Shown: positions 31,885 to 41,383, numbered from the stretch's first letter. The stretch: DNA of 64,000 nucleotides from an uncultured Dehalococcoidia bacterium (GCA_958296225.1 OY282456.1:3904853-3968852); one strand, 5' to 3'. The notes: a model not told the origin generated them from the sequence alone. A program made the numbers and translations.

Positions 31885-34737
31885 GGTTCCCCCGCACACG
31901 CGGGGATAGTCCCGGACACGGCCGGGCGCACAACGTTGCTGATCCGGTTCCCCCGCACACGCGGGGATAGTCCCCAGCGAGATATTGCCGCCGGACGTGA
32001 CGATAGGGTTCCCCCGCACACGCGGGGATAGTCCCGTTGCTGATCCAATGCCGACCGCCACGGGTAGGGTTCCCCCGCACACGCGGGGATAGTCCGGTGC
32101 AGCGATATGAGGACAGCGCATGGCCTCCGGTTCCCCCGCACACGCGGGGATAGTCCCCGGCCCTGGTGCTTGCCGCCGCGGCGGCCCAGGGTTCCCCCGC
32201 ACACGCGGGGATAGTCCTTTGCGTGCGTTGGGCTGGTATCGGTCTGGAGTGGTTCCCCCGCACACGCGGGGATAGTCCCGCCGGCGCCGGATTTGGACGA
32301 CACCCCCCCGGGGTTCCCCCGCACACGCGGGGATAGTCCCCGGCCCAGGTGTGCGGCGGCCCTGGTGTGCTAGGTTCCCCCGCACACGCGGGGATAGTCC
32401 CCCTCCGTCGGGCCGGTGCTACCGTCGGGCCGGGGTTCCCCCGCACACGCGGGGATAGTCCGCACCAGCGCGGCCCGCAACCCTCCGTCGGGCCGGTTCC
32501 CCCGCACACGCGGGGATAGTCCTCCAGTCCTGCCACGCTCACGGCGGCGCAAACCGGTTCCCCCGCACACGCGGGGATAGTCCTTACATTGAAGACAGCG
32601 AACGCCAGAACGAAAAGGTTCCCCCGCACACGCGGGGATAGTCCGTTTCCCGTAGGGGACTCCCGCCAAGACTGTTCGGTTCCCCCGCACACGCGGGGAT
32701 AGTCCTTTCTGCCGGTACAATCGGGTTTGCCAGCAGCGGGTTCCCCCGCACACGCGGGGATAGTCCGTGGTCGAGGCGGCGGGGCGGGGACGGCTTTAGG
32801 GTTCCCCCGCACACGCGGGGATAGTCCTGTCCCTCGTGAGGCCGCAAGCTCCCGCGCAGGGGTTCCCCCGCACACGCGGGGATAGTCCCGGTTCCCCGGT
32901 CCGCGTCGTGACCGGCTGGGAGGTTCCCCCGCACACGCGGGGATAGTCCCCACATAGTCCAGTGGCGCTGTCCGCTGCAGCAGGTTCCCCCGCACACGCG
33001 GGGATAGTCCCCGCCGCCGCCAGTACCAGGTACTCGCCATAGGGGTTCCCCCGCACACGCGGGGATAGTCCCTGTTTGACCTTACGCCAACCTCTTGCCA
33101 CCAAGGTTCCCCCGCACACGCGGGGATAGTCCCCCGCTGTATGCCCCCGCTGATTGAGTCAGCGGGGTTCCCCCGCACACGCGGGGATAGTCCGCAGGTG
33201 CAGGCTTACCTGTGGGCCCGCACGGTGGTTCCCCCGCACACGCGGGGATAGTCCCGGGTGCCGTCGGCCGTGACGCCAAATTCCTGCGGTTCCCCCGCAC
33301 ACGCGGGGATAGTCCTGCCGGCGTCCTGACTTACGGGCGGGCCGGCCAGGTTCCCCCGCACACGCGGGGATAGTCCCAGACAGCGGACGACATAGCCGGC
33401 GGTGTACCGGGTTCCCCCGCACACGCGGGGATAGTCCTGCCCCCGACCGCTGGAAGGTGGCGCTACGGGCGGTTCCCCCGCACACGCGGGGATAGTCCGT
33501 GCGGACGCTGGCACAAGAAAAGGCCGCCGAGGGTTCCCCCGCACACGCGGGGATAGTCCCGGTAATGACGGTTTGGGCCGCGCCCGCGCCGTGGTTCCCC
33601 CGCACACGCGGGGATAGTCCCAGGTCGGCGCAGACGCGGGCATGATCATGAAGGGTTCCCCCGCACACGCGGGGATAGTCCGTGGACGTGGGATTGAAGG
33701 CGCTGGCGGTATGCGGGTTCCCCCGCACACGCGGGGATAGTCCGCAACGATAGAGCGGCCGCCGGTGGACATCCCAGGTTCCCCCGCACACGCGGGGATA
33801 GTCCGTTCCGGTCCTTCGCCTGGCCGGCGATACTTTGGGTTCCCCCGCACACGCGGGGATAGTCCCCGCGAGCTCGCCATCTGGCGGCACCGAACGACGG
33901 TTCCCCCGCACACGCGGGGATAGTCCCACCGTTTGCGCCGCCTGTGGCACTGCGGACAGGGTTCCCCCGCACACGCGGGGATAGTCCTGGCAACCAGTAC
34001 GATGTGAGCGAGCTGGTTACGGTTCCCCCGCACACGCGGGGATAGTCCGTGGCGGCCATCCACGAGCTGCCCCCGGCAGAGGGTTCCCCCGCACACGCGG
34101 GGATAGTCCGTTGACCTATCATCGTCTTTCACCAGTTCGAGCGGTTCCCCCGCACACGCGGGGATAGTCCGTGGAGTACCTGCAGGCAAAAGCCAAAGCC
34201 ATCGGTTCCCCCGCACACGCGGGGATAGTCCTCGCGGCCAGAAAGTCGGGGCTGACGTCGGGGTGGTTCCCCCGCACACGCGGGGATAGTCCCTGGAGAA
34301 AGAGCGCAACGCCAAGTACGACGTGGGTTCCCCCGCACACGCGGGGATAGTCCCGTGCAGATACGGGCAATCGGGTTCGAAACTCAGGTTCCCCCGCACA
34401 CGCGGGGATAGTCCGTTGCGTTTGCTGATACTCGTATTCCTCTTTGCGGTTCCCCCGCACACGCGGGGATAGTCCGGCTTGCAGGTTCTCTATGCCGCAG
34501 TCAAGCCCGGTTCCCCCGCACACGCGGGGATAGTCCGGCTTGCCGCTAGGTTAGTGGCAGCTGCACCGTTTGCCGACGGGTTCCCCCGCACACGCGGGGA
34601 TAGTCCTTTGCGCTGCAGGTCTTTCGCGGCAGCTACTCGGGTTCCCCCGCACACGCGGGGATAGTCCTGTCGGCATCCCTCGCCAGCTGGCGGTCATAGC
34701 GGTTCCCCCGCACACGCGGGGATGGTAGCGTTCCGTT

Positions 34738-35514
34738 TTAGGTGGTTTGGTTGAGCAGGCCCCGGTTTTGGAGCAATACCAGCAGGTTGTGCGGTGTCCA
34801 TACCGTGCCCATTCTTTCCCGCCGCCGCAGCTCCCGATTGTGCCGTTCCAAAGGGGAGGTCGTCTTGTGCCGCGCTTGCCCGGTGGCCAAATGGCGCAGT
34901 CCTTTCCCCAGGGCTTTCCGACACCAGTACGTCCCCCGGCCTCCGGTCAACGCGGCCATCCCCGCCGCATAGCCCCGGGCCTCCGCCAGGCCGGACGATG
35001 CCAGCAGTCGCCGCGCTGCCGGCCAGCCGTCTGCCCCGATGTTCCGCCGGTACTCCCGCAGCAGGTGGAAATGGCAGAGTTGATGGGGCGCTTGCCGGCC
35101 ATAGACCATCCGGATGCCCGCGGCGATGGCCGCATCTCCGTCGCTCACCAGGTGCGTTGGCTGAACCGCCCCCTGCCGCCAGGCCTGGTCAATCACCCCT
35201 GCCCAACTCCCAAAGGCCCCCAGAGCCACGCCGTTTTCATCTCGGATGACCTTCAATTCCGTAGCTCCGGCCCGCGTTCTGGTCCACAATCCGTCGATCT
35301 CCAACACCCGCCCCCGCAGCTCCGGCTGCGCTATTGGCTCCCGTCGCAGCCAGCGGCACAAGGTGCTTTTGACGAACCCGAACCATTGGCCGCTCTGGGC
35401 GTAACTCAACCCCTGCGCCGCCAGTTTGATGGCTAGTTCCCGGGTTTTTTTGAGTACCTCTGATAACGTTCTGCTTCGCCCAGCAGGTCGGCGCCGCTGG
35501 CCATCCGGCCGCAC
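34738..35514 (-). CDS. IS transposase, downstream frame (DDE domain)
   Basis: The second frame of the transposase, reached by -1 slippage at 35445-35451; a separate start near 35514 is possible but unlikely. A helix-turn-helix-like segment (GLSYAQSGQWFGFVKSTLCRWL) precedes the catalytic core. The candidate acid triad is Asp in LEIDGLW, Asp in HLVSDGDAAIA and Glu in SPLERHNRELRRRERMG, with the CHFHLLREYRRN block seen in IS256/Mutator-type enzymes. The product would cut and rejoin the inverted repeats at 34724 and 35799. The frame is intact to its end. Confidence 0.78.
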   Translation of the reverse strand: MRPDGQRRRPAGRSRTLSEVLKKTRELAIKLAAQGLSYAQSGQWFGFVKSTLCRWLRREPIAQPELRGRVLEIDGLWTRTRAGATELKVIRDENGVALGAFGSWAGVIDQAWRQGAVQPTHLVSDGDAAIAAGIRMVYGRQAPHQLCHFHLLREYRRNIGADGWPAARRLLASSGLAEARGYAAGMAALTGGRGTYWCRKALGKGLRHLATGQARHKTTSPLERHNRELRRRERMGTVWTPHNLLVLLQNRGLLNQTT

Positions 35515-35765
35515 TGGCCGCAGCGGAACACGGGCATCTGCAACCGAATTGCCCCATAGCGGGTGGTGATAGTGCGGGCGTAGCGATGATGCCGGTGCAT
35601 CGCTAAACCGCAGTCCGGGCAGAGGGGCTGGTAATCATCCAAAGCCTGCTGCAACGACTGCTGCAACCGGACGGGTATCTGCTGCTCCAGCCGGGTTTCC
35701 AAGTCGTAAAGCAGTCCCATGGCAGCGCCCCTCCCTCTGACTTCGGAGCCGGTATTTGCAGCCAT
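35433..35765 (-). CDS. IS transposase, upstream frame (zinc-ribbon domain)
   Basis: The first reading frame of the element, about 110 residues from ATG at 35765 (ATG at 35720 is the alternative). It contains a two-Cys-pair zinc ribbon: CPDCGLAMHRHH and, 25 residues on, CGQCGRMASGADLL, typical of the DNA-binding head of ISKra4-type transposases. It ends in a stop at 35433, 12 bases beyond a run of seven A in the mRNA (35445-35451). A -1 slip on A AAA AAA joins it to the DDE frame (34738-35514). The frames overlap just as required, so programmed frameshifting or transcriptional slippage is likely; a simple inactivating mutation is the alternative. Confidence 0.75.
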   Translation of the reverse strand: MAANTGSEVRGRGAAMGLLYDLETRLEQQIPVRLQQSLQQALDDYQPLCPDCGLAMHRHHRYARTITTRYGAIRLQMPVFRCGQCGRMASGADLLGEAERYQRYSKKPGN

Positions 35766-38761
35766 CCTACAACTAAACCACCTAAAACGGAACGCTACCC
35801 GCGGGGATAGTCCGATGGTTATAGACGGCGCGCTTGCGGTATAATGGGTTCCCCCGCACACGCGGGGATAGTCCCGCGAGGTTAGCGTATCAGCGCGGCG
35901 GCGGCGAGGTTCCCCCGCACACGCGGGGATAGTCCCGGGCGTTGTTCCCGTAGCCGGCACGCCCGTTGGGTTCCCCCGCACACGCGGGGATAGTCCCCCA
36001 AATTTCCGACGCCATTTGCCGAATGTCGGGGTTCCCCCGCACACGCGGGGATAGTCCGAACAGGCGTCCCTACTCTAAAATTGCCCCCAAGGTTCCCCCG
36101 CACACGCGGGGATAGTCCTGATTCAGGGGCTAGACCCGACCCCCGAAGCCTGGTTCCCCCGCACACGCGGGGATAGTCCCATCCTCGTCAATGGCGTTTT
36201 GCGCCGTGGGGCGGTTCCCCCGCACACGCGGGGATAGTCCTTTGCCACTGTTGTTTTCCTTGTGAATCGGCTGGGTTCCCCCGCACACGCGGGGATAGTC
36301 CTCATCCTCTCCGACGACGTGGGAGTGGGCCCGGGGTTCCCCCGCACACGCGGGGATAGTCCTTACATTGAAGACAGCGAACGTCAGAACGAAAAGGTTC
36401 CCCCGCACACGCGGGGATAGTCCCGCACGGGCGGCAAGAAGTTGCGCAGCTTGATCGGTTCCCCCGCACACGCGGGGATAGTCCCATCATCGTTGAGTTT
36501 CAGAGGATGGAATCCCCGGTTCCCCCGCACACGCGGGGATAGTCCCTTGGCGGCGTTGCGTACCGCGTCCTGGTAGCCGGTTCCCCCGCACACGCGGGGA
36601 TAGTCCCGAGGGTAGCGGGGCATAATCAGATATCCTCCGGGTTCCCCCGCACACGCGGGGATAGTCCGACGCTGGATAGAACGGGCAACACGCGCCGGCA
36701 GGTTCCCCCGCACACGCGGGGATAGTCCTGTGAAACAATGAACAGCGAGGTTCGTACCGCCGGTTCCCCCGCACACGCGGGGATAGTCCCGGGCAACACT
36801 GCCTGATGCCGGCGCGTGTTGCGGTTCCCCCGCACACGCGGGGATAGTCCCCACCCGCTGCCGGTCGCGGCGCGGAGCGGGGAGGTTCCCCCGCACACGC
36901 GGGGATAGTCCTATACTGGTCTGGCGTCGGGTCCTCGCCCAGTAGGTTCCCCCGCACACGCGGGGATAGTCCCACGCCAAACCCGCGCAGCGTCAATGTG
37001 CCGGAGGTTCCCCCGCACACGCGGGGATAGTCCCATGACTATAGCGGAGGCTCCCATCCCGTAGCTGGTTCCCCCGCACACGCGGGGATAGTCCGGCTCA
37101 CCGTCAGCGAGGCCACGGGCATGGTTGGGTTCCCCCGCACACGCGGGGATAGTCCGCTGCGGAGCGGGCCGGCCGGCTTCCTTCGATGGGTTCCCCCGCA
37201 CACGCGGGGATAGTCCTTTATCGGCAAAGCGATTGCGAGGAGCGGAGCGGGTTCCCCCGCACACGCGGGGATAGTCCGTATGGAATGATGCTGATGAGTT
37301 AGTGGTCAATGGTTCCCCCGCACACGCGGGGATAGTCCTATGCCAGGGGGCTGCTCGGCGTTATAGGAAACGGTTCCCCCGCACACGCGGGGATAGTCCC
37401 CGGGAGGAGCTGAACCTGGGCAGGGGAGCTCGGGTTCCCCCGCACACGCGGGGATAGTCCTGACGTGGGCGGCTGACGTTGCGATACCGACGGGGTTCCC
37501 CCGCACACGCGGGGATAGTCCGGATTCCAGGGCCGCCCGGATTGCTGGGGCCACGGTTCCCCCGCACACGCGGGGATAGTCCCGCCGGATGTTGGTGTAT
37601 CAGCCCGTCGTCGTCGGTTCCCCCGCACACGCGGGGATAGTCCTCCCCCGCTTGCGCCGCCTGCCAAACCGCGCTCGGTTCCCCCGCACACGCGGGGATA
37701 GTCCGCACCGGCAAGGGACGGTGTTCAGCCGCGTTCAGGTTCCCCCGCACACGCGGGGATAGTCCTCAAGCCAAAGGGGGGATGATGCGCTTTGACACGG
37801 TTCCCCTGCACACGCGGGGATAGTCCCTGCGAACCGAGCTGGCGACAGCCCGCACGCGGGGTTCCCCCGCACACGCGGGGATAGTCCCTGCGGGCTAACG
37901 CCGCCTAACCGGCCAGAAGGGGTTCCCCCGCACACGCGGGGATAGTCCGTCACCTATGAGTTCGCGTTTCCGGGACTGCGGGGTTCCCCCGCACACGCGG
38001 GGATAGTCCGGTAAAGAATCCGCCGGTCTGCGGTGGGGTGGGGGTTCCCCCGCACACGCGGGGATAGTCCACACTAAGTCCGTATTCCTATCTACCTGGA
38101 TAGGGTTCCCCCGCACACGCGGGGATAGTCCTGTTATGCAGCGCGAATTCGTCCTGCGCAACGCGGTTCCCCCGCACACGCGGGGATAGTCCGCTGCCCG
38201 GCCAGAAAGCCGGTGATGGCATCCCGGTTCCCCCGCACACGCGGGGATAGTCCCTGAGCCAACAGTCGCTCCAGGGGGATGCCCAGGGTTCCCCCGCACA
38301 CGCGGGGATAGTCCGGTGGAGGCGGTAAAGAACCAGTCCGTAACGTCGGTTCCCCCGCACACGCGGGGATAGTCCGCCGTCCCCGCCCCGCCGCCGCGGC
38401 CGCCGGCAGGTTCCCCCGCACACGCGGGGATAGTCCCCAAATCCGAAGCGGGACGACAACCAGAGGAGTGGTTCCCCCGCACACGCGGGGATAGTCCCGA
38501 GGGCGAAACGGGGCGTCGCCGCCCCGTCCGGGTTCCCCCGCACACGCGGGGATAGTCCCGGCGCGGTCGGCCATCCGGTCGATGTTCCGGCGGTTCCCCC
38601 GCACACGCGGGGATAGTCCCAACACCGCAATACAACGCTTGGCCGACTTGTCGGTTCCCCCGCACACGCGGGGATAGTCCTCCTAGGGCGTGTGGTCAAA
38701 TTGGGGATATGGTGGTAAACTGGCGCTGTTAGCCGCAATCTGCCACCAGGAGGGCGATTCC

Positions 38762-39145
38762 GTGTCCACCGCCGCTGCTGCTTATCACCGCCACGACATC
38801 TCCGACCGCGCCTGGCAAATCCTGGAACCCCGCCTCCCCGGCGGCCCCGGCAAAGTGGGACGCCCGGCACAGAACAACCGCCGTTTCATCAACGCCGTGT
38901 TCTGGGTACTGCGCACCGGCGCCCCCTGGCGCGACTTGCCCCCGGACTACGGCGACTGGGGCAACACCCACCGCCGCTTTATTCGCTGGCGCAATAAAAA
39001 TGTCTGGGCTGAATTGCAGGAAGCCCTGGTTGACGACCCCGATTTTGAATGGCTGATGATTGACGCCAGCTACATCAAAGTGCACCAGCATGGCACGGGC
39101 GCCCGGGGCGGCAATCAGGCGGTCGGTCGCACCAAAGGGGGCTGA
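38762..39145 (+). CDS. IS5-family transposase, orfA
   Basis: The first frame of the IS5-type transposase, 127 residues. I chose GTG at 38762 because AGGAGG lies eight bases upstream. The N-terminal region HDISDRAWQILEPRLPG...GRPAQNNRRFINAVFWVLRTGAPWRDLP is the classical IS5 DUF4096-like head, and the first catalytic Asp is in WLMIDASYIKVHQHG. It ends at TGA (39143-39145) right after AAAGGGGGC. A -1 shift on that run continues into orfB, as known for IS427-like elements. Confidence 0.88.
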   Translation: MSTAAAAYHRHDISDRAWQILEPRLPGGPGKVGRPAQNNRRFINAVFWVLRTGAPWRDLPPDYGDWGNTHRRFIRWRNKNVWAELQEALVDDPDFEWLMIDASYIKVHQHGTGARGGNQAVGRTKGG

Positions 39146-39534
39146 ACACGAAACTGCATCTGGCGGTGGACGCCCACGGGATGCCGGTGCGGATGGTGGT
39201 AACGTCGGGAACCACGGCGGACTGTACCCAGGCGGGGGCGCTGATTGCGGGCCTTGCGGCGGAGCATTTGCTGGCGGATAAAGGGTATGACACAAATAAG
39301 GTGCTGGCGGCGGCCCGTGGGGCGGGGATGACGCCAGTGATACCGCCAAAGCGGAATCGGCGGGAGCCTCAGGAGTATGACGCGGATTTGTACCAGGCGC
39401 GTCATTTGGTGGAGAACGGGTTTTGCAAGTTCAAGGAATGGCGGGGTGTGGCGACGCGGTATGCCAAAAACGCGGCGTCATACCTGGCAATCTGCCAGAT
39501 ACGGGCCCTGGCGCTGTGGGCCAAAATAATTTGA
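39142..39534 (+). CDS. IS5-family transposase, orfB (frameshifted C-terminal part)
   Basis: The continuation of the transposase in the -1 frame: LNTKLHLAVDAHGMPVRMVVTSG follows directly on the orfA end. It holds the second catalytic Asp in LADKGYDTNKV and the Glu-containing C-terminal motif (VENGFCKFKEWRGVATRYAKNAASYLA, presented here as the Y-R-E-like signature). Length and motifs are normal for the family and no extra stop is present, so the element may still be active. It ends inside the right inverted repeat. Confidence 0.88.
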   Translation: MNTKLHLAVDAHGMPVRMVVTSGTTADCTQAGALIAGLAAEHLLADKGYDTNKVLAAARGAGMTPVIPPKRNRREPQEYDADLYQARHLVENGFCKFKEWRGVATRYAKNAASYLAICQIRALALWAKII

Positions 39535-40116
39535 CCACACGCCCTAGATAGTCGCTTTCGGGTTCGAATGCCTCGGTTCCCCCGCACACGCGGGGATAGT
39601 CCATGTGCTGACCGTTTTTTGCGCTGCGTTCCCTGGGTTCCCCCGCACACGCGGGGATAGTCCCCTTTCTGCGATGCCTCATTGATTTTGTAGCCGCGGT
39701 TCCCCCGCACACGCGGGGATAGTCCCTCACCAGGCCGGCGCCGGCGCGTGGGCGGGCAGGTTCCCCCGCACACGCGGGGATAGTCCCGTCGGGGAATAGG
39801 GGTCCCGGTTGATTATCGATGGTTCCCCCGCACACGCGGGGATAGTCCTTCGAGCTGTTTTGGGACGCCGCGCCAACGCATGGTTCCCCCGCACACGCGG
39901 GGATAGTCCCTGCGATGCCATCCGCCGGTGCGCCCACGACAGGGTTCCCCGCACACGCGGGGATAGTCCTGGGTCATCAATGATGCTGTGCGAAAGCATC
40001 AGGGTTCCCCCGCGCATCCCGGTAAAAGCCGTCCGCTGCTGGCATCCTCCCCCGGCGTCTCTGCGCCTCGGCGTTGACTTTGCCCAGGCAGGTACGCCTG
40101 AGATTGGCCGGGGATG

Positions 40117-40145
40117 CTGACAAGCGTTCCGCAATGCGCTAAAAT
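40117..40145 (+). promoter_or_regulatory. Near-consensus promoter for the permease genes
   Basis: CTGACA (40117-40122, five of six) and TAAAAT (40140-40145, five of six) lie exactly 17 bases apart, 36 bases before the aapQ start. A small GC hairpin (CCCCGCC with GGCGGGG, about 40149-40173) follows. The permease genes on the far side of the CRISPR array therefore have their own promoter. Confidence 0.65.
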
Positions 40146-40180
40146 CGCCCCGCCTGCGCTGTGCCCGGCGGGGTGTAATT

Positions 40181-41383
40181 ATGACGCAACTGCCCCGATT
40201 TCTAATCTACCAGAACATCCCCCTGTGGCGGCACACCCAGGTTATCCAGTGGGCGGCGCAGATTGTGTCCGGTATTGCCGTCGTGGCGCTGGTAGTCTGG
40301 TTCTTTGCCAATATCGGCAACGCCATCCAGGACCGGGACATCCCCTATGGATTCAGCTTTCTGAACCGCGCCTACCAGACGCCCATCGGGGAGCATTTCA
40401 TCCCCTACGAGTCGTCAAACAGCTTTCTGTACGCCTTTGGCGTGGCAATCACCAACACCCTTTTCGTCTCCATCGCCGGGGTGATTCTGGCCACGGCGCT
40501 GGGCATCGCCGTCGGCGTGCTGCGGCTGTCGGGCAACTGGCTGGTCGCCAAGCTGGCGATGGTCTATGTGGAGTTCTTTCGCAACGTGCCGCTGCTGGTG
40601 CAGCTGCTGTTCTGGTTTTACATCGTGCTGGCGCTGCCGCCGGTGCGCGAGAGCTACGTCATCGCCAGCCGGCTCTACGTCAACAACGCCGGCATTTCGC
40701 TGCCCTGGCCGTCGGGAACGGGGTTGGGCCTGGTCTGGGTGGTTTTGGCGGCGGTGTCCGTCATCACGGGGGCGCTGGTCAGCCGCCGGCTGGGCCAGCG
40801 CGAGATGGAGACCGGGCGCGCGTCATACCCGGCGGCCGCCGGCTGGACGGTGGCCGTGGCCGGCGGCGCGCTGATGTGGCTGGTTTTGAGCGCGGCGGGC
40901 GACGTTTCGCCCTTCGTGATTACGACGCCGGAACCCATGGGGCGCTTCGGGCGCATCAGCGGCGGCTTCACGGTCAGCACCGCGTTGCTGGCCCTGCTGA
41001 TTGGCCTGGTGCTCTACACCGCGTCCTTCATCGCCGAAATCGTCCGCGCCGGCATCCAGTCGGTCGGACGGGGGCAGACGGAAGCCGCCCGGGCCCTGGG
41101 TCTATCTACAATGAATACCCTGCGTCAGGTGACTTTCCCCCAGGCTCTGCGCGTCATCATCCCGCCGCTCATCAGCCAGTACCTCAACCTGACCAAGAAC
41201 AGCAGCCTGGGCGGCGCCGTGGGCTATACCGAACTGACCAACGTCGCCATTACGATGACGCAAACCGCGCCGGCGGTGTCCATTTTTATGATAATTATGC
41301 TGTCCTATCTGGCGATGAGCCTGACCTACTCGCTGATTGGCAACCTGTACAACTGGCGCCTGGGGCTGGCCGGGGTTAGATGA
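40181..41383 (+). CDS. aapQ: General L-amino-acid ABC transporter permease AapQ
   Basis: A 400-residue inner-membrane permease of the polar amino-acid (His/Glu/Gln/Arg/opine) family. It has multiple hydrophobic helices, the family-typical long region between helices that separates AapQ/AapM from shorter permeases, and the cytoplasmic EAA loop AGIQSVGRGQTEAARALGLS...FPQALRVIIPPL that contacts the ATPase. It overlaps the next gene by four bases (ATGA). The product should partner AapM and one or more of the three binding lipoproteins at 16933-20856. No ATPase (AapP) gene follows. Confidence 0.92.
   Translation: MTQLPRFLIYQNIPLWRHTQVIQWAAQIVSGIAVVALVVWFFANIGNAIQDRDIPYGFSFLNRAYQTPIGEHFIPYESSNSFLYAFGVAITNTLFVSIAGVILATALGIAVGVLRLSGNWLVAKLAMVYVEFFRNVPLLVQLLFWFYIVLALPPVRESYVIASRLYVNNAGISLPWPSGTGLGLVWVVLAAVSVITGALVSRRLGQREMETGRASYPAAAGWTVAVAGGALMWLVLSAAGDVSPFVITTPEPMGRFGRISGGFTVSTALLALLIGLVLYTASFIAEIVRAGIQSVGRGQTEAARALGLSTMNTLRQVTFPQALRVIIPPLISQYLNLTKNSSLGGAVGYTELTNVAITMTQTAPAVSIFMIIMLSYLAMSLTYSLIGNLYNWRLGLAGVR

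Larger units (their letters stand above)
34724..35799 (-). mobile_element. Insertion sequence (ISKra4/IS256-like) inside a CRISPR repeat
   Basis: A 1076-base element bounded by inverted repeats of about 30 bases. The left end begins GGTAGCGTTCCGTTTTAGG and the right end is its complement with a single mismatch. It split a CRISPR repeat and duplicated 9 bases, CGCGGGGAT, at 34715-34723 and 35800-35808; removing the element and one copy restores a perfect repeat. It encodes a two-frame transposase on the minus strand, opposite to array transcription. The zinc-ribbon head plus DDE body and a 9-base duplication suggest the ISKra4 or IS256 group; the family name is tentative. Confidence 0.9.
38687..39543 (+). 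mobile_element. IS5-family insertion sequence inside a CRISPR spacer
   Basis: An 857-base element with perfect terminal inverted repeats (GGCGTGTGGTCAAATT at the left, its complement at the right). It is flanked by the 4-base duplication CTAG at 38683-38686 and 39544-39547. Removing the element and one CTAG restores one normal 33-base spacer. CTAG duplications and two overlapping transposase frames fit the IS5 family (IS427/IS1031-like groups). It is transcribed in the same direction as the array and isolates the seven or eight oldest repeats from the leader. Confidence 0.92.
21269..40013 (+). CRISPR. Very large type I-E-like CRISPR array with two IS insertions
   Basis: The repeat is 28 bases, starting GGTTCCCCCG, with a CCCCGC-ACAC-GCGGGG hairpin and ending in ATAGTCC, a close relative of the type I-E repeat family. 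Spacers are nearly always 33 bases (61-base period). Counting by repeat starts gives 221 repeats from 21269 to 34701 (the last split by an IS), 47 from 35847 to 38653, seven from 39575 to 39943 and a degenerate stub at 40003: 276 units and 275 spacers. Polarity is left to right: the handle end is at the right of each repeat, a promoter lies at the left, and decay is at the right (one C missing at 39943, truncation at 40003). Only a few repeats vary: G to T in two neighbours (29750, 29811) and C to T near 37808. No cas gene is in the window. Confidence 0.98.

Noticed and set aside
21206..39937. Dozens of long minus-strand open frames with recurring PRVCGGT, LSPRVRGN and IPACAGEP motifs
   Set aside because: They are the CRISPR repeat read backwards. 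The repeat has no stop in those frames, and the 61-base period (not a multiple of three) moves it through three frames in turn, so the three peptide motifs alternate. They are not genes, although such products are often mis-annotated.
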